A model generated the notes under the pieces. That model did no database searches. It worked only from the letters and a program-made list of their open reading frames with translations, and was not told the DNA's origin. A DNA stretch of 64,000 nt, from assembly GCF_030315685.1 (NCBI RefSeq), contig NZ_JASXSI010000008.1:62001-126000 (forward strand), given 5' to 3'. The stretch is from Gordonia sp. ABSL11-1. Lineage in GTDB: Bacteria; Actinomycetota; Actinomycetes; Mycobacteriales; Mycobacteriaceae. Made by a program: the position numbers and the translations under genes. Shown here piece by piece: positions 35,922-47,311 of this stretch (position 1 is its first letter; every line of letters begins with the position of its first letter).

Positions 35922-35927
35922 CGTAGC

Positions 35928-37430
35928 ATGCAGCGAATCATCGGCACCGAGGTCGAGTACGGGATCTCCGCTCCCGGCGACCCGACCGCGAACCCGATCA
36001 TGACGTCGACCCAGGCGGTGCTGGCCTATGCCGCCGCCGCCGGGGTACCACGCGCCAAGCGCACCCGATGGGACTACGAGGTGGAGTCGCCCCTGCGTGA
36101 CGCCCGCGGATTCGACCTCGGTCGGGGATCGGGCCCGGCCCCGATCATCGACGCCGACGAGATCGGCGCCGCCAACATGATCCTCACCAACGGCGCCCGC
36201 CTGTACGTCGACCACGCCCATCCGGAGTACTCGGCTCCCGAGGTCACCGATCCGATGGATGCGGTGATCTGGGACAAGGCAGGTGAGCGGGTCATGGAGG
36301 CCGCCGCGCGTCACGTGGCGAGTGTGCCGGGCGCTCCGCGCCTGCAGTTGTACAAGAACAACATCGACGGCAAGGGTGCGTCCTACGGCACCCACGAGAA
36401 CTACCTGATGAACCGCGAGACGCCGTTCACCGCGGTGATCGCGGGTCTCACCACGTTCTTCGCGTCTCGACAGGTCATCACCGGATCCGGCCGGGTCGGC
36501 ATCGGCCAATCGGGCGACGAGTCCGGCTACCAGCTGTCGCAACGTTCGGACTACATCGAGGTCGAGGTCGGCCTGGAGACCACCCTCAAGCGCGGCATCA
36601 TCAACACCCGCGACGAGCCCCACGCCGACCCCGAGCGGTATCGCCGACTGCACGTGATCATCGGCGACGCCAACCTCGCCGAGACGGCGACCTACCTGAA
36701 GGTCGGCACGACCGCGCTCGTGCTCGACCTCATCGAGGCGGGTGTGGACTTCTCCGACATCGAACTGGCCCGTCCGGTGCAGGCGGTGCACACGATCAGT
36801 CACGACCCGGGGCTGTCGGCGACCGTCGCCCTCACCGATGGACGCGAGTTGACGGCGCTCGCCCTGCAGCGCGAGTACCTCGAGCGCTGCATGAAGTTCC
36901 ACGACGCCGAACACAGCGACGACGAGCGCGCCGCCCATGTCCTCGAGACGTGGGCCGACGTCCTCGACCGACTCGAGCGGGATCCGATGGAGTGCGCCGA
37001 CATCCTCGACTGGCCGGCGAAGCTGCGGATCCTGGAAGGGTTCCGTCAGCGGGAGGGCCTGGGGTGGTCGGCGCCCCGGCTCCAGCTGATCGACCTGCAG
37101 TACTCCGACGTCCGACTCGACAAGGGGCTCTACAACCGGCTCGTCGCGCGCGGCTCGATGAAGCGACTCGTCGACGAGACCGACGTGATGCGAGCGATCA
37201 GTCAGCCCCCGGAGAACACCCGCGCCTACTTCCGTGGCGAATGTCTGCGCCGATTCGGCGCCGACGTCGCCGCGGCGAGTTGGGACTCGGTCATCTTCGA
37301 TCTCGGTGGCGACTCGCTGGTGCGGATCCCGACGCTCGAACCACTCCGCGGCACGCGGGCACATGTCGGGAAACTGTTGGACTCGGTGGCCTCCGCCGCC
37401 GACCTCGTCGACCAGCTCACCACGACCTGA
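35928..37430 (+). CDS. dop: Deamidase/depupylase of Pup
   Basis: Converts the C-terminal Gln of Pup to Glu before ligation and also removes Pup from substrates. The 500-residue protein has a glutamine-synthetase-like fold related to Paf[15 protein letters not shown] opens with the metal-binding Glu residues, and the paralogous block [19 protein letters not shown] is also found in PafA. The loop near residue 45 ([15 protein letters not shown]) is specific to Dop. It stands first in the dop-pup-prcB-prcA series; the gap to pup is 186 bases. Confidence 0.96.
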   Translation: MQRIIGTEVEYGISAPGDPTANPIMTSTQAVLAYAAAAGVPRAKRTRWDYEVESPLRDARGFDLGRGSGPAPIIDADEIGAANMILTNGARLYVDHAHPEYSAPEVTDPMDAVIWDKAGERVMEAAARHVASVPGAPRLQLYKNNIDGKGASYGTHENYLMNRETPFTAVIAGLTTFFASRQVITGSGRVGIGQSGDESGYQLSQRSDYIEVEVGLETTLKRGIINTRDEPHADPERYRRLHVIIGDANLAETATYLKVGTTALVLDLIEAGVDFSDIELARPVQAVHTISHDPGLSATVALTDGRELTALALQREYLERCMKFHDAEHSDDERAAHVLETWADVLDRLERDPMECADILDWPAKLRILEGFRQREGLGWSAPRLQLIDLQYSDVRLDKGLYNRLVARGSMKRLVDETDVMRAISQPPENTRAYFRGECLRRFGADVAAASWDSVIFDLGGDSLVRIPTLEPLRGTRAHVGKLLDSVASAADLVDQLTTT

Positions 37431-37616
37431 CCGACCACCCCGGCGACGCGGCGCCGCGGGCGTGTTCGCTTCCGCCCGCACGGCCGAGGACACCGGTAGT
37501 GTGTGGAAATAATGATCGTCAGGCCCGGCCACGTAGACGCCGGGTCGGTGGCCGAGAAGGACGGATCGGTGCCGGGGACGCAGCACGCGTCGCGGGTGAG
37601 TCGAAGGAGGCAGCAG

Positions 37617-37808
37617 ATGGCGCAGGAACAGACCAAGCGCGGTGGCGGCGACGACGATGGTGACATCGGTTCGGACGGCGGCGCCGGCCAGGAACGTCGC
37701 GAAAAGCTTGCCGAGGACACCGACGACCTGCTCGACGAGATCGACGACGTGCTCGAGGAGAACGCCGAGGACTTCGTCCGCGCCTATGTGCAGAAGGGCG
37801 GCCAGTGA
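37617..37808 (+). CDS. pup: Prokaryotic ubiquitin-like protein Pup
   Basis: A 63-residue disordered tag that PafA attaches to lysines of proteins destined for the proteasome. The C-terminal half ([20 protein letters not shown]) forms the helix that binds Mpa, and the product ends in Gly-Gly-Gln, so Dop must deamidate the Gln before ligation. The N-terminus ([18 protein letters not shown]) engages the pore of Mpa. AAGGAGG seven bases before ATG 37617 is a strong ribosome site, unlike most neighbouring leaderless genes. Its stop overlaps the prcB start (GTGA). Confidence 0.97.
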   Translation: MAQEQTKRGGGDDDGDIGSDGGAGQERREKLAEDTDDLLDEIDDVLEENAEDFVRAYVQKGGQ

Positions 37809-38677
37809 GCGACCGGTTCACATCACCAGGTTCCTCAACCCCATTCCACTCCACCCTCCCGCTGCGCGCGGACATCTCGTCCTTCGCCGACTACCTACGT
37901 GAGCATGCTCCCGAGCAGCTCCCGCACAACCGGGTGGACCCGATGAGCATCCGCGCCGACGCTGCCGCCGACATCCCGCACGGCACCACGATCGTCGCGG
38001 TGTCGTTCGCGGGCGGTGTCGTGCTGGCCGGTGATCGTCGCGCGACGATGGGCAACCTCATCGCCACCCGCGACGTCCAGAAGGTGTACATCACCGACGA
38101 GTACTCGGCGGCCGGGATCGCCGGCACGGCGGGCATCGCGATCGAGATGGTGCGGTTGTTCGCGGTAGAGCTCGAGCACTACGAGAAGATCGAGGGCGTC
38201 CCGCTGACGCTGGACGGCAAGGTCAGTCGTCTCGCGTCGATGGTGCGCGGCAACCTCGGCGCCGCGATGCAGGGCCTCGCGGCGGTGCCGCTGCTCGTGG
38301 GTTTCGACATCGATCACGACGATCCCAACGAACGCGGGCGGATCTTCTCCTTCGACATCGCAGGCGACCGGCACGAGGAGTTCGGCGGTTATCAGGCGAT
38401 CGGCTCCGGGTCGATGTTCGCGAAGTCGTCGCTGAAGAAGCTCTACCGCGCGGACCTCGACGCCGACAGCGCGCTCGCGGTCGCCGTCGAGTCGCTGTAC
38501 GACGCGGCCGACGACGATTCGGCGACCGGTGGCCCCGACATCGTGCGCAAGATCTTCCCGACCGCCGTCATCGTCGGTGCGCAGGGTGCACGCGAGGTCG
38601 AGCCGGAGGCGATCGAGGCCGCCGCGCGTGCCGTCGTCGAACGACGGGCCGCCGAGCACGGGGGGGAGGCGCGATGA
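37805..38677 (+). CDS. prcB: 20S proteasome beta subunit
   Basis: Catalytic subunit of the proteasome core. The 290-residue precursor has a 60-residue propeptide; self-cleavage before Thr61 ([13 protein letters not shown]) exposes the nucleophilic threonine. The catalytic Lys follows at ~33 of the mature chain in the usual position after [28 protein letters not shown] marks the beta-ring contacts. GTG 37805 overlaps the end of pup and the stop overlaps prcA, so pup, prcB and prcA are translated as one coupled unit. Confidence 0.96.
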   Translation: MSDRFTSPGSSTPFHSTLPLRADISSFADYLREHAPEQLPHNRVDPMSIRADAAADIPHGTTIVAVSFAGGVVLAGDRRATMGNLIATRDVQKVYITDEYSAAGIAGTAGIAIEMVRLFAVELEHYEKIEGVPLTLDGKVSRLASMVRGNLGAAMQGLAAVPLLVGFDIDHDDPNERGRIFSFDIAGDRHEEFGGYQAIGSGSMFAKSSLKKLYRADLDADSALAVAVESLYDAADDDSATGGPDIVRKIFPTAVIVGAQGAREVEPEAIEAAARAVVERRAAEHGGEAR

Positions 38678-39489
38678 CGTTCCCGTATTACGCCAGTGCC
38701 GAACAGATCATGCGCGATCGCTCGGAGCTGGCCCGCAAGGGCATCGCCCGCGGACGCAGCGTCATCGCGCTCACGTACGCCGACGGTGTGCTGTTCGTCG
38801 CGGAGAATCCGTCGAACACCCTGCGCAAGACCAGCGAGATCTACGATCGCATCGGGTTCGCCGCGGTCGGCAAGTACAACGAGTTCGAGAGTCTGCGCAA
38901 GGCGGGCATCCAGCTCGCCGACATGCGTGGCTACAGCTACGACCGCGCCGACGTGTCCGCGTTGTCGTTGGCCAACACCTACGCCAACGCCCTCGGTTCG
39001 GTGTTCACCGAGCAGGCCAAGCCGTACGAGGTGGAGCTGTGCGTCGCAGAGGTCGCCAAGTTCGGGAAGCCGCGTCCGTCGCAGCTGTACCGGATCTCCT
39101 ACGACGGGTCGATCGCGGACGAAACACGCTTTCTCGTGATGGGCGGCGCGAACGACGCGATCACCGCCGCATTGCGCGAGTCCTATGAACCCGATCTCGA
39201 TCTGTCGGCCGCGCTGTCGGTCGCCGTCGCCGCGCTCGCCACGCCGGTGGAGTCGGGGAGCAGCGGCTCGTCGGGAAGCTCGTCGGCGCCGCCCGCCGCC
39301 CCGCGTGAGCTCGCCGCGTCCGATCTCGAGGTCGCAATCCTCGATCGCAACCGTCCGCGCCGCGCGTTCCGCCGGATCACCAACGCCGTGCTGGCCGATC
39401 TGATGCCCGCGCCCGAGACGACGTCGTCGGCGCCCGAGGCCGACGCGTCCGCCGACACCGGATCGTCCACGGACGACAGCGGAGCCTGA
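38674..39489 (+). CDS. prcA: 20S proteasome alpha subunit
   Basis: Forms the outer gating rings of the proteasome core and docks Mpa. The product has 271 residues. The N-terminal gate [20 protein letters not shown] is family-typical, [20 protein letters not shown] is the first core strand pair, and the C-terminal ~45 residues ([20 protein letters not shown]) are disordered. A run of G with GGGGAGG just before ATG 38674 lies inside the end of prcB and serves as ribosome site; the genes overlap by four bases. Confidence 0.96.
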   Translation: MTFPYYASAEQIMRDRSELARKGIARGRSVIALTYADGVLFVAENPSNTLRKTSEIYDRIGFAAVGKYNEFESLRKAGIQLADMRGYSYDRADVSALSLANTYANALGSVFTEQAKPYEVELCVAEVAKFGKPRPSQLYRISYDGSIADETRFLVMGGANDAITAALRESYEPDLDLSAALSVAVAALATPVESGSSGSSGSSSAPPAAPRELAASDLEVAILDRNRPRRAFRRITNAVLADLMPAPETTSSAPEADASADTGSSTDDSGA

Positions 39490-39551
39490 CCGCCACGACC
39501 CGGCCTCGCGACCTGCCGTCGCGTCGCCGGGTCTGTGCGGTTCTCCCCGGG

Positions 39552-39557
39552 TAGGGT
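39552..39557 (+). promoter_or_regulatory. Leaderless -10 hexamer (TAGGGT) of pafA
   Basis: TAGGGT ends seven bases before GTG 39565, matching the conserved N-terminus of PafA. Confidence 0.5.
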
Positions 39558-39564
39558 TGACCCT

Positions 39565-40923
39565 GTGCAGCGTCGAATCATGGGTATCGAGACCGAATTC
39601 GGTGTCACGTGTACCTTTCACGGCCATCGTCGACTGAGCCCGGACGAGGTCGCCCGGTATCTGTTCCGGCGGGTGGTGTCGTGGGGACGCTCCTCCAACG
39701 TGTTCCTGCAGAACGGCGCACGCCTCTACCTCGACGTGGGTTCCCATCCGGAGTACGCGACCGCGGAATGCGACAGCCTGATCCAGCTGATCAACCATGA
39801 CCGTGCGGGTGAACTCGTGCTCGAGGATCTGCTCATCGATGCGGAACAACGCCTCGCCGACGAGGGCATCGGTGGCGACATCTATCTGTTCAAGAACAAC
39901 ACCGACTCGGCCGGAAACTCCTACGGCTGTCACGAGAACTACCTCGTGGTGCGGGCCGGGGAGTTCTCCCGGATCTCCGACGTCCTGCTCCCGTTCCTGG
40001 TCACGCGACAGTTGATCTGCGGCGCGGGCAAGGTGCTGCAGACCCCGAAGGCGGCGACGTTCTGCCTGTCGCAGCGCGCCGAGCACATCTGGGAGGGCGT
40101 GTCGTCAGCGACCACGCGCTCGCGCCCGATCATCAACACCCGCGACGAGCCGCATGCCGACGCCGAGAAATATCGCCGGCTGCACGTGATCGTCGGCGAC
40201 TCGAACATGGCGGAGATGACGACCTTGCTGAAGGTCGGCTCGGCGGCGCTGGTCCTCGAGATGATCGAGGCCGGGGTGTCGTTCCGCGATTTCGCCCTCG
40301 ACAACCCGATCCGGGCGATCCGCGAGGTCAGCCATGATCCCACCGGTCGCAGGCCCGTCCGGCTCGCGGGTGGCCGACAGGCGAACGCGCTCGACATCCA
40401 GCGGGAGTATCACGCCCGTGCCGTCGAGCACATGACCAACCGGCGACCTGATCCGGAGATGGACAAGGTCGTCGACCTGTGGGGCCGCATGCTCGATGCA
40501 GTCGAGAGCGGCGACTTCTCCACCGTCGACACCGAAGTCGACTGGGTGATCAAGCGCAAGCTGTTCCAGCGATATCAGGACCGCTACTCGATGGAGCTGT
40601 CGGATCCGAAGATCGCGCAGCTCGACCTCGCCTTCCACGACATCAAGCGCGGACGTGGTGTGTTCGACGTCCTCACCCGCAAGGGATTGGTCGCCCGCGC
40701 CACCACCGACGAGGACATCGCCACCGCGGTCAACGAGCCGCCACAGACCACCCGGGCGAAACTGCGGGGCGACTTCATCTCCGCCGCGCAGAAGGCGGGC
40801 CGGGACTTCACGGTCGACTGGGTGCACCTCAAGCTGAACGACCAGGCGCAGCGAACGGTGTTGTGCAAGGACCCGTTCCGCAGCGTCGACGAGCGAGTCG
40901 ACCGTCTGATCGCATCGATGTGA
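39565..40923 (+). CDS. pafA: Pup-protein ligase
   Basis: Uses ATP to phosphorylate the C-terminal Glu of deamidated Pup and form an isopeptide bond with substrate lysines. The product has 452 residues in the glutamine-synthetase-like fold. It opens [20 protein letters not shown], with the essential metal-binding Glu residues, and [20 protein letters not shown] carries further active-site residues (including the catalytic Asp). [20 protein letters not shown] is shared with Dop. It has its own leaderless promoter 75 bases after prcA and leads into pafBC. Confidence 0.97.
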   Translation: MQRRIMGIETEFGVTCTFHGHRRLSPDEVARYLFRRVVSWGRSSNVFLQNGARLYLDVGSHPEYATAECDSLIQLINHDRAGELVLEDLLIDAEQRLADEGIGGDIYLFKNNTDSAGNSYGCHENYLVVRAGEFSRISDVLLPFLVTRQLICGAGKVLQTPKAATFCLSQRAEHIWEGVSSATTRSRPIINTRDEPHADAEKYRRLHVIVGDSNMAEMTTLLKVGSAALVLEMIEAGVSFRDFALDNPIRAIREVSHDPTGRRPVRLAGGRQANALDIQREYHARAVEHMTNRRPDPEMDKVVDLWGRMLDAVESGDFSTVDTEVDWVIKRKLFQRYQDRYSMELSDPKIAQLDLAFHDIKRGRGVFDVLTRKGLVARATTDEDIATAVNEPPQTTRAKLRGDFISAAQKAGRDFTVDWVHLKLNDQAQRTVLCKDPFRSVDERVDRLIASM

Positions 40924-40926
40924 CCG

Positions 40927-40932
40927 TAAGCT
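40927..40932 (+). promoter_or_regulatory. Leaderless -10 hexamer (TAAGCT) of pafB
   Basis: TAAGCT ends seven bases before GTG 40940, just after the pafA stop. pafBC can therefore be transcribed separately from pafA. Confidence 0.5.
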
Positions 40933-40939
40933 GTCTCAG

Positions 40940-41932
40940 GTGGCAACCCCGAAAGTTGAGCGCCTACTCAACCTCGTGATCTGCCTGCTGTCGACACGCC
41001 AGTTCGTGACCGCGGACTACATCCGCCGCAACGTGAAGGGCTACAACGACGACGGGCAGTCGGACGAGGCCTTCAACCGCATGTTCGAGCGCGACAAGAC
41101 CGAATTGCGCGATCTCGGCATCCCCCTGATCACGGGCCGCGAACGCCTGTCCGGAGGGGCAGACGGCTATCGCATCGAGCGCGACTCCTACGAACTGCCC
41201 GAGATCACCCTCGACCGGCCGGAGGCGGCCGTCGTCGCGATGGCCGCCGCGCTGTGGGACGCGCCGGAGATCTCGGCGATCTCCCAGAACGCCCTGCTGA
41301 AACTCCAGGCGGCCGGCATCGACGTGCGCGCCGAGGACGAGATCGGTTTCTCCGCGGCGACCTCGGCCCGCTCGCTGGGTTCCGAGTCGGGACTCGCGGC
41401 CGTGCTGTCGGCGATCGGGTCGTCGCAGGCGGTGACCTTCACCTACCGGCCGGGTGCGGCGTCGACGTCGGCTGTCCGGACGCTGGAACCGTGGGGTGTG
41501 GTCACCCATCGCGGCCGGTGGTATGTCGTCGGCCACGACCGTGACCGCGCGGCCACCCGGACGTTCCGCCTCTCCCGCATCTCGGACGTGGCGACCACCG
41601 GTGCGCCCGGGGACGTGTCGGTGCCCGACGGCACCGACATCCAACAGATCGTCGCGGCCGCCGTCGAGTCGGCCGCGGGCTCCGACGGTCGGATCGCCAC
41701 GGTCTGGGTGGCGACCGATCGCGCCGCGGGCCTGCGTCGACTCGCCACGCGTACCGAACCACGCACCCATGACGGCGAACCGGGGGACGTCCTGGAGATC
41801 GAGATACGGTCGCTGCCGACACTGGCCCGACTCGTCCTCGGTGCCGGCCCGGATGCGGTGGTCCTCACGCCGCCGGAACTGCGCGACACCGTCGTCGCCG
41901 CATTGGACCGCATGGTGGAGGTGACCGTCTGA
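40940..41932 (+). CDS. pafB: WYL-domain transcriptional regulator PafB
   Basis: One half of the PafBC activator, which drives the LexA-independent DNA-damage response of mycobacteria (known from that family). The product has 330 residues: winged HTH at ~1-85 (VERLLNLVICLLSTRQFVTA), then the WYL domain at ~155-230 with LEPWGVVTHRGRWYVVGHDR, and the WCX C-terminal extension. The stop overlaps the pafC start by one base (TGATG), coupling expression of the two partners. Despite its location it is not a proteasome subunit. Confidence 0.95.
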   Translation: MATPKVERLLNLVICLLSTRQFVTADYIRRNVKGYNDDGQSDEAFNRMFERDKTELRDLGIPLITGRERLSGGADGYRIERDSYELPEITLDRPEAAVVAMAAALWDAPEISAISQNALLKLQAAGIDVRAEDEIGFSAATSARSLGSESGLAAVLSAIGSSQAVTFTYRPGAASTSAVRTLEPWGVVTHRGRWYVVGHDRDRAATRTFRLSRISDVATTGAPGDVSVPDGTDIQQIVAAAVESAAGSDGRIATVWVATDRAAGLRRLATRTEPRTHDGEPGDVLEIEIRSLPTLARLVLGAGPDAVVLTPPELRDTVVAALDRMVEVTV

Positions 41933-42894
41933 TGGCGCCCCGCCCGGACCGCTTCAGTCGACTACTCGCCCTGGTGCCCTATTTCGCCGCTCGACGGGGC
42001 ATCGCCGTCGAGCAGGCCGCACGTGATCTCGGGATCACCCCGAAGCAGTTGACCAGGGATCTCGAACTCCTGTTCGTGTGCGGACTGCCCGGTCATTTCC
42101 CGGACGACCTCATCGATCTGCAGTTCGAACAGGGATATGTGGAGGTCGGTTTCACCGCCGGCATGGACCGGCCGCTGCGACTGACGACGACCGAGGCCAG
42201 CACCATGCTCGTGGCATTGCGCGCGTTGCTCGACATGCCGGGCGCCGTCGACCGCTCTGCCGCCCGCCGCGCGATCGCCAAGATCGAGCAGGCCGTCGGT
42301 TCATCCGAGCCGCCGGTCCAGGCGGCTCCCGACGGCGACACCGACCCCGACGGAGGGACCTACGCCACGATCCGCGAGGCCGTCAGGTCGAACCGGGCAT
42401 TGACGATCCGGTACTACTCGGCGACCCGCGACAGCGTCTCCGAACGCACCGTCGACCCCATCCGCCTGCAGACGATGGACAACAACACCTATCTCGAGGC
42501 GTGGTGTCGCAAGAGCGACGGAGTGCGGCTGTTCCGGTTCGATCGGGTCGAGACGGCAGAAATGCTCGACGAGCCGTCGGCGCCACCGGCCGAGGCGACC
42601 GGGCAGCAGCAGTCGGCCATCCTCGCGGAGAACCCCGACCTGCCGTCGGCCGAGATCGAGATCGACCCGAGCGAGCTGTGGATCCTGGACTACTACCTGA
42701 TCGACCCGGTTGACCCCGTCGAGGACCGCGCCGACCCGCATGGCCCGGTGCGGGCGCGGCTCGTGTACGGGTCCCCGGAGTGGCTCACCCGCTTCCTTCT
42801 CGGGTTCGGCGGTCGCGTTCGGGTGGTGTCTGCGCCGCAGATCGCTGATACCGTCGTCACCACGGCAACAGCCGCGCGAGCGCGTTACGCGTGA
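41932..42894 (+). CDS. pafC: WYL-domain transcriptional regulator PafC
   Basis: Partner of PafB, 320 residues with the same layout: N-terminal HTH (FSRLLALVPYFAARRGIAVE), WYL domain at ~160-210 (VDPIRLQTMDNNTYLEAWCR) and WCX region. Here the canonical W-Y-L triad is changed to T-Y-L, while PafB keeps W-Y-V, as expected for diverged halves of a heterodimer. An acidic insert (PDGDTDPDGG) separates the HTH and WYL parts. It is followed 80 bases later by tatA, as I recall for mycobacteria. Confidence 0.94.
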   Translation: MAPRPDRFSRLLALVPYFAARRGIAVEQAARDLGITPKQLTRDLELLFVCGLPGHFPDDLIDLQFEQGYVEVGFTAGMDRPLRLTTTEASTMLVALRALLDMPGAVDRSAARRAIAKIEQAVGSSEPPVQAAPDGDTDPDGGTYATIREAVRSNRALTIRYYSATRDSVSERTVDPIRLQTMDNNTYLEAWCRKSDGVRLFRFDRVETAEMLDEPSAPPAEATGQQQSAILAENPDLPSAEIEIDPSELWILDYYLIDPVDPVEDRADPHGPVRARLVYGSPEWLTRFLLGFGGRVRVVSAPQIADTVVTTATAARARYA

Positions 42895-42974
42895 GGTCGG
42901 GGGATCGGCCATGCACGCCGCCGTCCCGGTGGGCTCGGGTAGCATTGACAACATCGCGATTCGGAGGTTGAAAC

Positions 42975-43232
42975 ATGGGTGCACTGTCCTGGTGGCACTG
43001 GGCGATCGTCCTGGTGGTCCTGGTGGTCCTGTTCGGTTCCAAGAAACTGCCCGACGCCGCACGCGGTCTCGGCCAGTCGCTGCGCATCTTCAAGAGCGAG
43101 GTCAAGGAGATGCAGAACGACGGCAAGGACGCCGACGAGACGGCGACCCCCGCGAAGCGTGAACTCCCGCCGGGCGACGCCACGCCGCCCTCGTCGCAGA
43201 CCTCGTCCGACGATGTGAAGAAGTCTGCGTAG
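42975..43232 (+). CDS. tatA: Sec-independent protein translocase TatA
   Basis: Pore-forming component of the twin-arginine translocase for folded proteins. The 85-residue protein has one N-terminal membrane helix ([15 protein letters not shown]), the [17 protein letters not shown] hinge and amphipathic helix with the conserved F-G-x-K-x-L-P motif, then a charged disordered tail. GGAGG about eight bases before ATG 42975 is the ribosome site. tatC follows after 34 bases; tatB is not here. Confidence 0.95.
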   Translation: MGALSWWHWAIVLVVLVVLFGSKKLPDAARGLGQSLRIFKSEVKEMQNDGKDADETATPAKRELPPGDATPPSSQTSSDDVKKSA

Positions 43233-43266
43233 ATCCTCTCGGGAACCCGAAAACCAGGGCATTCGT

Positions 43267-44250
43267 GTGCGCATCTCTCTGGACCCGAGGCGCCGTAAGC
43301 GCAAGGTGAATCCCGACGGCACCATGTCGTTGGTCGAGCACCTGTACGAACTCCGGACCCGTGTGGTCATCTCGCTGCTGGCCATCGTCGTGACCACGAT
43401 CGTCGGATTCGTCTGGTACACACACGGTTTCCTCGGCATACCCTCCCTCGGTGACCTGCTCCGAGGGCCCTACTGCGATCTGCCACCGTCGTCGAGGGCC
43501 CAGCTGACTGCCGACGACTCGTGCCGTCTTCTCGCGACCGGACCGTTCGACCAGTTCATGCTCCGGCTGAAGGTCGCACTCACCGCGGGCGTCGTGCTCG
43601 CCTGCCCCATCTGGCTGTATCAGCTCTGGCAGTTCATCACCCCGGGACTGCACACCAACGAACGGCGCTACGCCGTCGGCTTCGTCAGTTCGGCCGCCAT
43701 CCTGTTCGTCGGCGGCGCGGTCCTGGCCTACCTGGTGGTGGCCAAGGCCTTCCACTTCCTGCTCACGGTAGGCAACGACGTCCAGGTGACGGCGCTGGCC
43801 GGTGACCAGTACTTCGGGTTCATGATCCACTTGCTGATCATCTTCGGGGTCAGCTTCGAGCTGCCACTGCTGATCGTGGCGCTCAATGTCATCGGCGTCC
43901 TGAAGTACGAGAAGCTCAAGGCCTGGCGTCGCGGTCTGATCTTCGCGCTCTTCGTTTTCGCGGCGATCGTGACCCCGGGGCAGGACCCGTTCACGATGCT
44001 GGCCCTCGCGCTCGCGCTCACAGTGCTGATGGAGTTCGCGATCCAGTTCGCCCGCATCCACGACAAGCGGCGCGGGCGGAACACCCCGGACTGGACGTCC
44101 ATCCCGGACGATCAGGCCAGTCCACTGCCGAGTACGGGGCCGGCCCCGTCGGCGTCCCGCATCGATCCCGTCCGCTCCGTACCGGGTGCGGATTCCTCGG
44201 GTGCCCGCACCTCCGTCCGCGATCGCGACACGTTCGACGACATCCTGTGA
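43267..44250 (+). CDS. tatC: Sec-independent protein translocase TatC
   Basis: Receptor of the Tat system that recognises the twin-arginine signal. The product has 327 residues with six membrane helices. [20 protein letters not shown] is the conserved N-terminal segment with the signal-binding Glu, and [14 protein letters not shown] the conserved periplasmic loop. The C-terminal ~60 residues are a hydrophilic tail that is longer than in E. coli. GTG 43267 lacks a clear ribosome site. The stop overlaps helY by four bases. Confidence 0.95.
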   Translation: MRISLDPRRRKRKVNPDGTMSLVEHLYELRTRVVISLLAIVVTTIVGFVWYTHGFLGIPSLGDLLRGPYCDLPPSSRAQLTADDSCRLLATGPFDQFMLRLKVALTAGVVLACPIWLYQLWQFITPGLHTNERRYAVGFVSSAAILFVGGAVLAYLVVAKAFHFLLTVGNDVQVTALAGDQYFGFMIHLLIIFGVSFELPLLIVALNVIGVLKYEKLKAWRRGLIFALFVFAAIVTPGQDPFTMLALALALTVLMEFAIQFARIHDKRRGRNTPDWTSIPDDQASPLPSTGPAPSASRIDPVRSVPGADSSGARTSVRDRDTFDDIL

Positions 44251-47072
44251 GCCGGCTCGACGACTTCACCGCACGGCTGACCTTCCGCCTCGACGACTTC
44301 CAGCGACGGGCGTGCGTCGCGCTCGACGCCGGGCACGGCGTGCTCGTCTGTGCCCCCACCGGCGCGGGCAAGACGATCGTCGGGGAGTTCGCTGTCCATC
44401 TGGCACTGGCGAGCAGGACGAAGTGTTTCTACACCACCCCGATCAAAGCCCTGAGCAATCAGAAGTACGCCGACCTCGTCGCCATCCACGGCCCGGAGTC
44501 CGTCGGTCTGCTCACCGGTGACAACTCGATCAACCCGGACGCCCCGGTGGTCGTGATGACCACCGAGGTGGTCCGCAACATGATCTACGCGAACTCACGG
44601 GCACTCGACGGTCTCTCCTATGTGGTGATGGACGAGGTACACTTCCTCGCCGATCGTTTCCGCGGAGCGGTGTGGGAGGAGGTCATCCTCCATCTCGACC
44701 CGTCGGTGCGGGTGGTCAGCCTCTCCGCGACCGTCAGCAATGCCGAGGAGTTCGGCGACTGGATTCAGGCGGTCCGCGGCGACACCACCGTCATCGTCGA
44801 CGAACACCGCCCGGTGCCACTGACGCAGCACATGCTCGTGGGCACGCGGATGTTCGATCTGTTCGACCCGAGCCGACACGTCGATGCGGCGGGCAGAGTC
44901 GAACGCCCACAGGTCAATCCGGAGCTCAAACGCTACATCCGACATCGCACGCTGCTCGCCGACGACGACCGTCGAGGCGGTCGGGGGCGTCGCGGACAGA
45001 CGTCGCGGGGGCCTCGGCGGGGTGGTGGGCCGCGCCCGCCGTCGCGGCCCGATCTCGTCGCACGACTCGATCGCGAGGGCCTGCTCCCGGCGATCGGTTT
45101 CATCTTCTCGCGCGCCGGGTGCGATGGAGCGCTGGCCCAGTGCCTGCGCTCCGGACTCACACTGCTCACACCGGAGGAGTCGATGGCGGTCGACGAGGTC
45201 GTCGATCGCCATCTGCAGGAGTTGTCGCCCGCCGACGAGGACATCCTGGGCGTGGCGGAATGGCTGGCCGGACTTCGTCGGGGTTTCGCGGCTCATCACG
45301 CCGGCCTGCTGCCCACGTTCCGGCACACCGTGGAGGAACTGTTCACCCGCGGTCTGGTGAAGATGGTCTTCGCGACCGAGACCCTTGCGCTCGGCATCAA
45401 CATGCCCGCCCGCACGGTCGTCCTCGAGCGGCTGGTCAAGTTCAACGGTGAGGCCCACGTGGACCTGACCCCCGGGGAGTACACCCAGCTGACCGGACGC
45501 GCCGGGCGTCGCGGGATCGACATCGAGGGACACGCCGTCGTCGTGTGGACGCCGGAGGCGGTGCCGGATCAGGTGGCCGGGCTCGCCGGCGCTCGGACGT
45601 TCCCGCTGCGCAGCTCGTTCCAGCCCGAGTACAACATGGCGGTCAACCTCATCGGACGTCTCGGACTCGAGGGATCGCGCGAGCTGCTGCACCGCTCCTT
45701 CGCCCAGTTCCAGGCGGACCGGTCGGTCGTCGGGCAGGCCCGAAAGGTCGACGAGGCACGTCGCCGACTACGGAAACTCGACGTCGAGCTCAGTGCGACG
45801 GCGCAGAAACGGGACATCGATCCGGGGGTCGTCGTCGGCGACGACCCCGACGACGACGGGCAGACCGAGGCCGACCCGTACGCCGGATTCCTGGGATACA
45901 TCCAATTGCGCGAGGACATCCGGCGCCGCGAGCGCGACCTGAGGTTCGAACGTCGCTCGGCCACCACACAGTCGACAGTGGCCGACCTCGCGGCACTCAA
46001 ACGCGGGCACGTGATCGGTCTGCACGGCGGCCGGCACCGTGGTCTGGCCGTCATCCTGGAACCTGCGACGCAGTCGGCCGACCCCAAACCGCTCGTGCTG
46101 GCCGAGGATGCCTGGTGCGGTCGGGTCGGGACCAGGGATTTCGTGAACCCGCCACAGGTGCTCGGAAACATGCGTTTGCCCAAACATGTCGACCGCCGCA
46201 CGGGCCGCGGCCGACGGGACCTGGCGTCGGCGCTGCGGTCGACGGGAATCGAGATGCCGAAGGGCCGATCCAAGAAGCGTGCCGCGGCGGCCGACGACCG
46301 GGAGTTGGCCGGTCTGCGCACAGCGCTGCGCTCTCACCCGGCGCATCGACTCGACAACGGTGACGAGCTGTTTCGCCTCGCGGAGCGCCGAAACCGGGTG
46401 GTGCGCGAGATCGTCACCGCCGACCGGGTGATCTCCGAGCGGACCTCGACCCTGGGTGTGCAGTTCGACCGAATCGTCGCCGTCCTCGCCGACCTCGGCT
46501 ACCTCGAGGTCGGGAAGGCACGCGGCGAGGGCCCGGGGCCGGTCACGGTGACCGCGGCGGGTCATCTGCTCGGCCGAATCTACAGCGAGAGCGATCTGCT
46601 CGTCACCGAGTGCATCCGGGCCGGGATCTGGGACCGGCTGGCGCCCCACGAACTCGCCGCCGTGGTCGCCGCGATGGTCTTCGAGACGCGGCGTGAGAGC
46701 TTCGCCGGCGCGGACGCGATGTCCGGAAACGTCGCTCTGCGCACGGCACTCGCGCGCACCGTGGACACCTGGCGCGACGTCACGCACGTCGAGTCGCGTC
46801 ACCGGGTCGATCCGACCCGCGAGCCGGACACCGGATTCTCGGTTGCGGTGTCGCTGTGGGCATCCGGGCGTTCCCTGACCGAGTCGTTGGCGGTTGCCGG
46901 CGAACGCGGCCAACTGCTGTCACCCGGCGACTTCGTGCGCTGGAACCGTCAGGTCGTCGATCTGCTCGAGCAGATCCGCCTCGGCGTGGGACCAGAGGCA
47001 CGCCTGGCATCGTCGGCGAGGTCCGCGGTCGGTGGGATCCGGCGGGGTGTCGTCGCCGCGGAACTCGGCTGA
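44247..47072 (+). CDS. helY: DEAD/DEAH-box RNA helicase, Ski2/Mtr4-like
   Basis: ATP-dependent superfamily 2 helicase of 941 residues related to the exosome-associated helicases Ski2 and Mtr4. Walker A is [12 protein letters not shown], the DEVH box [18 protein letters not shown], motif [18 protein letters not shown], and motif [14 protein letters not shown]. The C-terminal DSHCT domain (from ~residue 770, [20 protein letters not shown]) is characteristic. A basic, Arg/Gly-rich insert, [17 protein letters not shown], lies between the two RecA domains. GTG 44247 overlaps the end of tatC. The role is probably RNA turnover; substrates are not established here. Confidence 0.93.
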   Translation: MSRLDDFTARLTFRLDDFQRRACVALDAGHGVLVCAPTGAGKTIVGEFAVHLALASRTKCFYTTPIKALSNQKYADLVAIHGPESVGLLTGDNSINPDAPVVVMTTEVVRNMIYANSRALDGLSYVVMDEVHFLADRFRGAVWEEVILHLDPSVRVVSLSATVSNAEEFGDWIQAVRGDTTVIVDEHRPVPLTQHMLVGTRMFDLFDPSRHVDAAGRVERPQVNPELKRYIRHRTLLADDDRRGGRGRRGQTSRGPRRGGGPRPPSRPDLVARLDREGLLPAIGFIFSRAGCDGALAQCLRSGLTLLTPEESMAVDEVVDRHLQELSPADEDILGVAEWLAGLRRGFAAHHAGLLPTFRHTVEELFTRGLVKMVFATETLALGINMPARTVVLERLVKFNGEAHVDLTPGEYTQLTGRAGRRGIDIEGHAVVVWTPEAVPDQVAGLAGARTFPLRSSFQPEYNMAVNLIGRLGLEGSRELLHRSFAQFQADRSVVGQARKVDEARRRLRKLDVELSATAQKRDIDPGVVVGDDPDDDGQTEADPYAGFLGYIQLREDIRRRERDLRFERRSATTQSTVADLAALKRGHVIGLHGGRHRGLAVILEPATQSADPKPLVLAEDAWCGRVGTRDFVNPPQVLGNMRLPKHVDRRTGRGRRDLASALRSTGIEMPKGRSKKRAAAADDRELAGLRTALRSHPAHRLDNGDELFRLAERRNRVVREIVTADRVISERTSTLGVQFDRIVAVLADLGYLEVGKARGEGPGPVTVTAAGHLLGRIYSESDLLVTECIRAGIWDRLAPHELAAVVAAMVFETRRESFAGADAMSGNVALRTALARTVDTWRDVTHVESRHRVDPTREPDTGFSVAVSLWASGRSLTESLAVAGERGQLLSPGDFVRWNRQVVDLLEQIRLGVGPEARLASSARSAVGGIRRGVVAAELG

Positions 47073-47311
47073 CGCGTCGCGAGGGCGTGCTGCCGGTCGA
47101 TCGAAGCCCACGTCACACGGACCGCGCTTCGGTGATCGACCACCCGCCGTGAGGTAACCTTCTCCACGCGGTCGGGAGTGCAGGTGAGCCGGTCCGGCGC
47201 TCCACCTGTGTGACGCCCGGGGTGGAGCAGATCACTCACCGACCAGGACATTCGAGGCATGACATCCAGGCGAATCGGTGAGCTGTCACCGGGCAGATCG
47301 GGAGGGACCCC

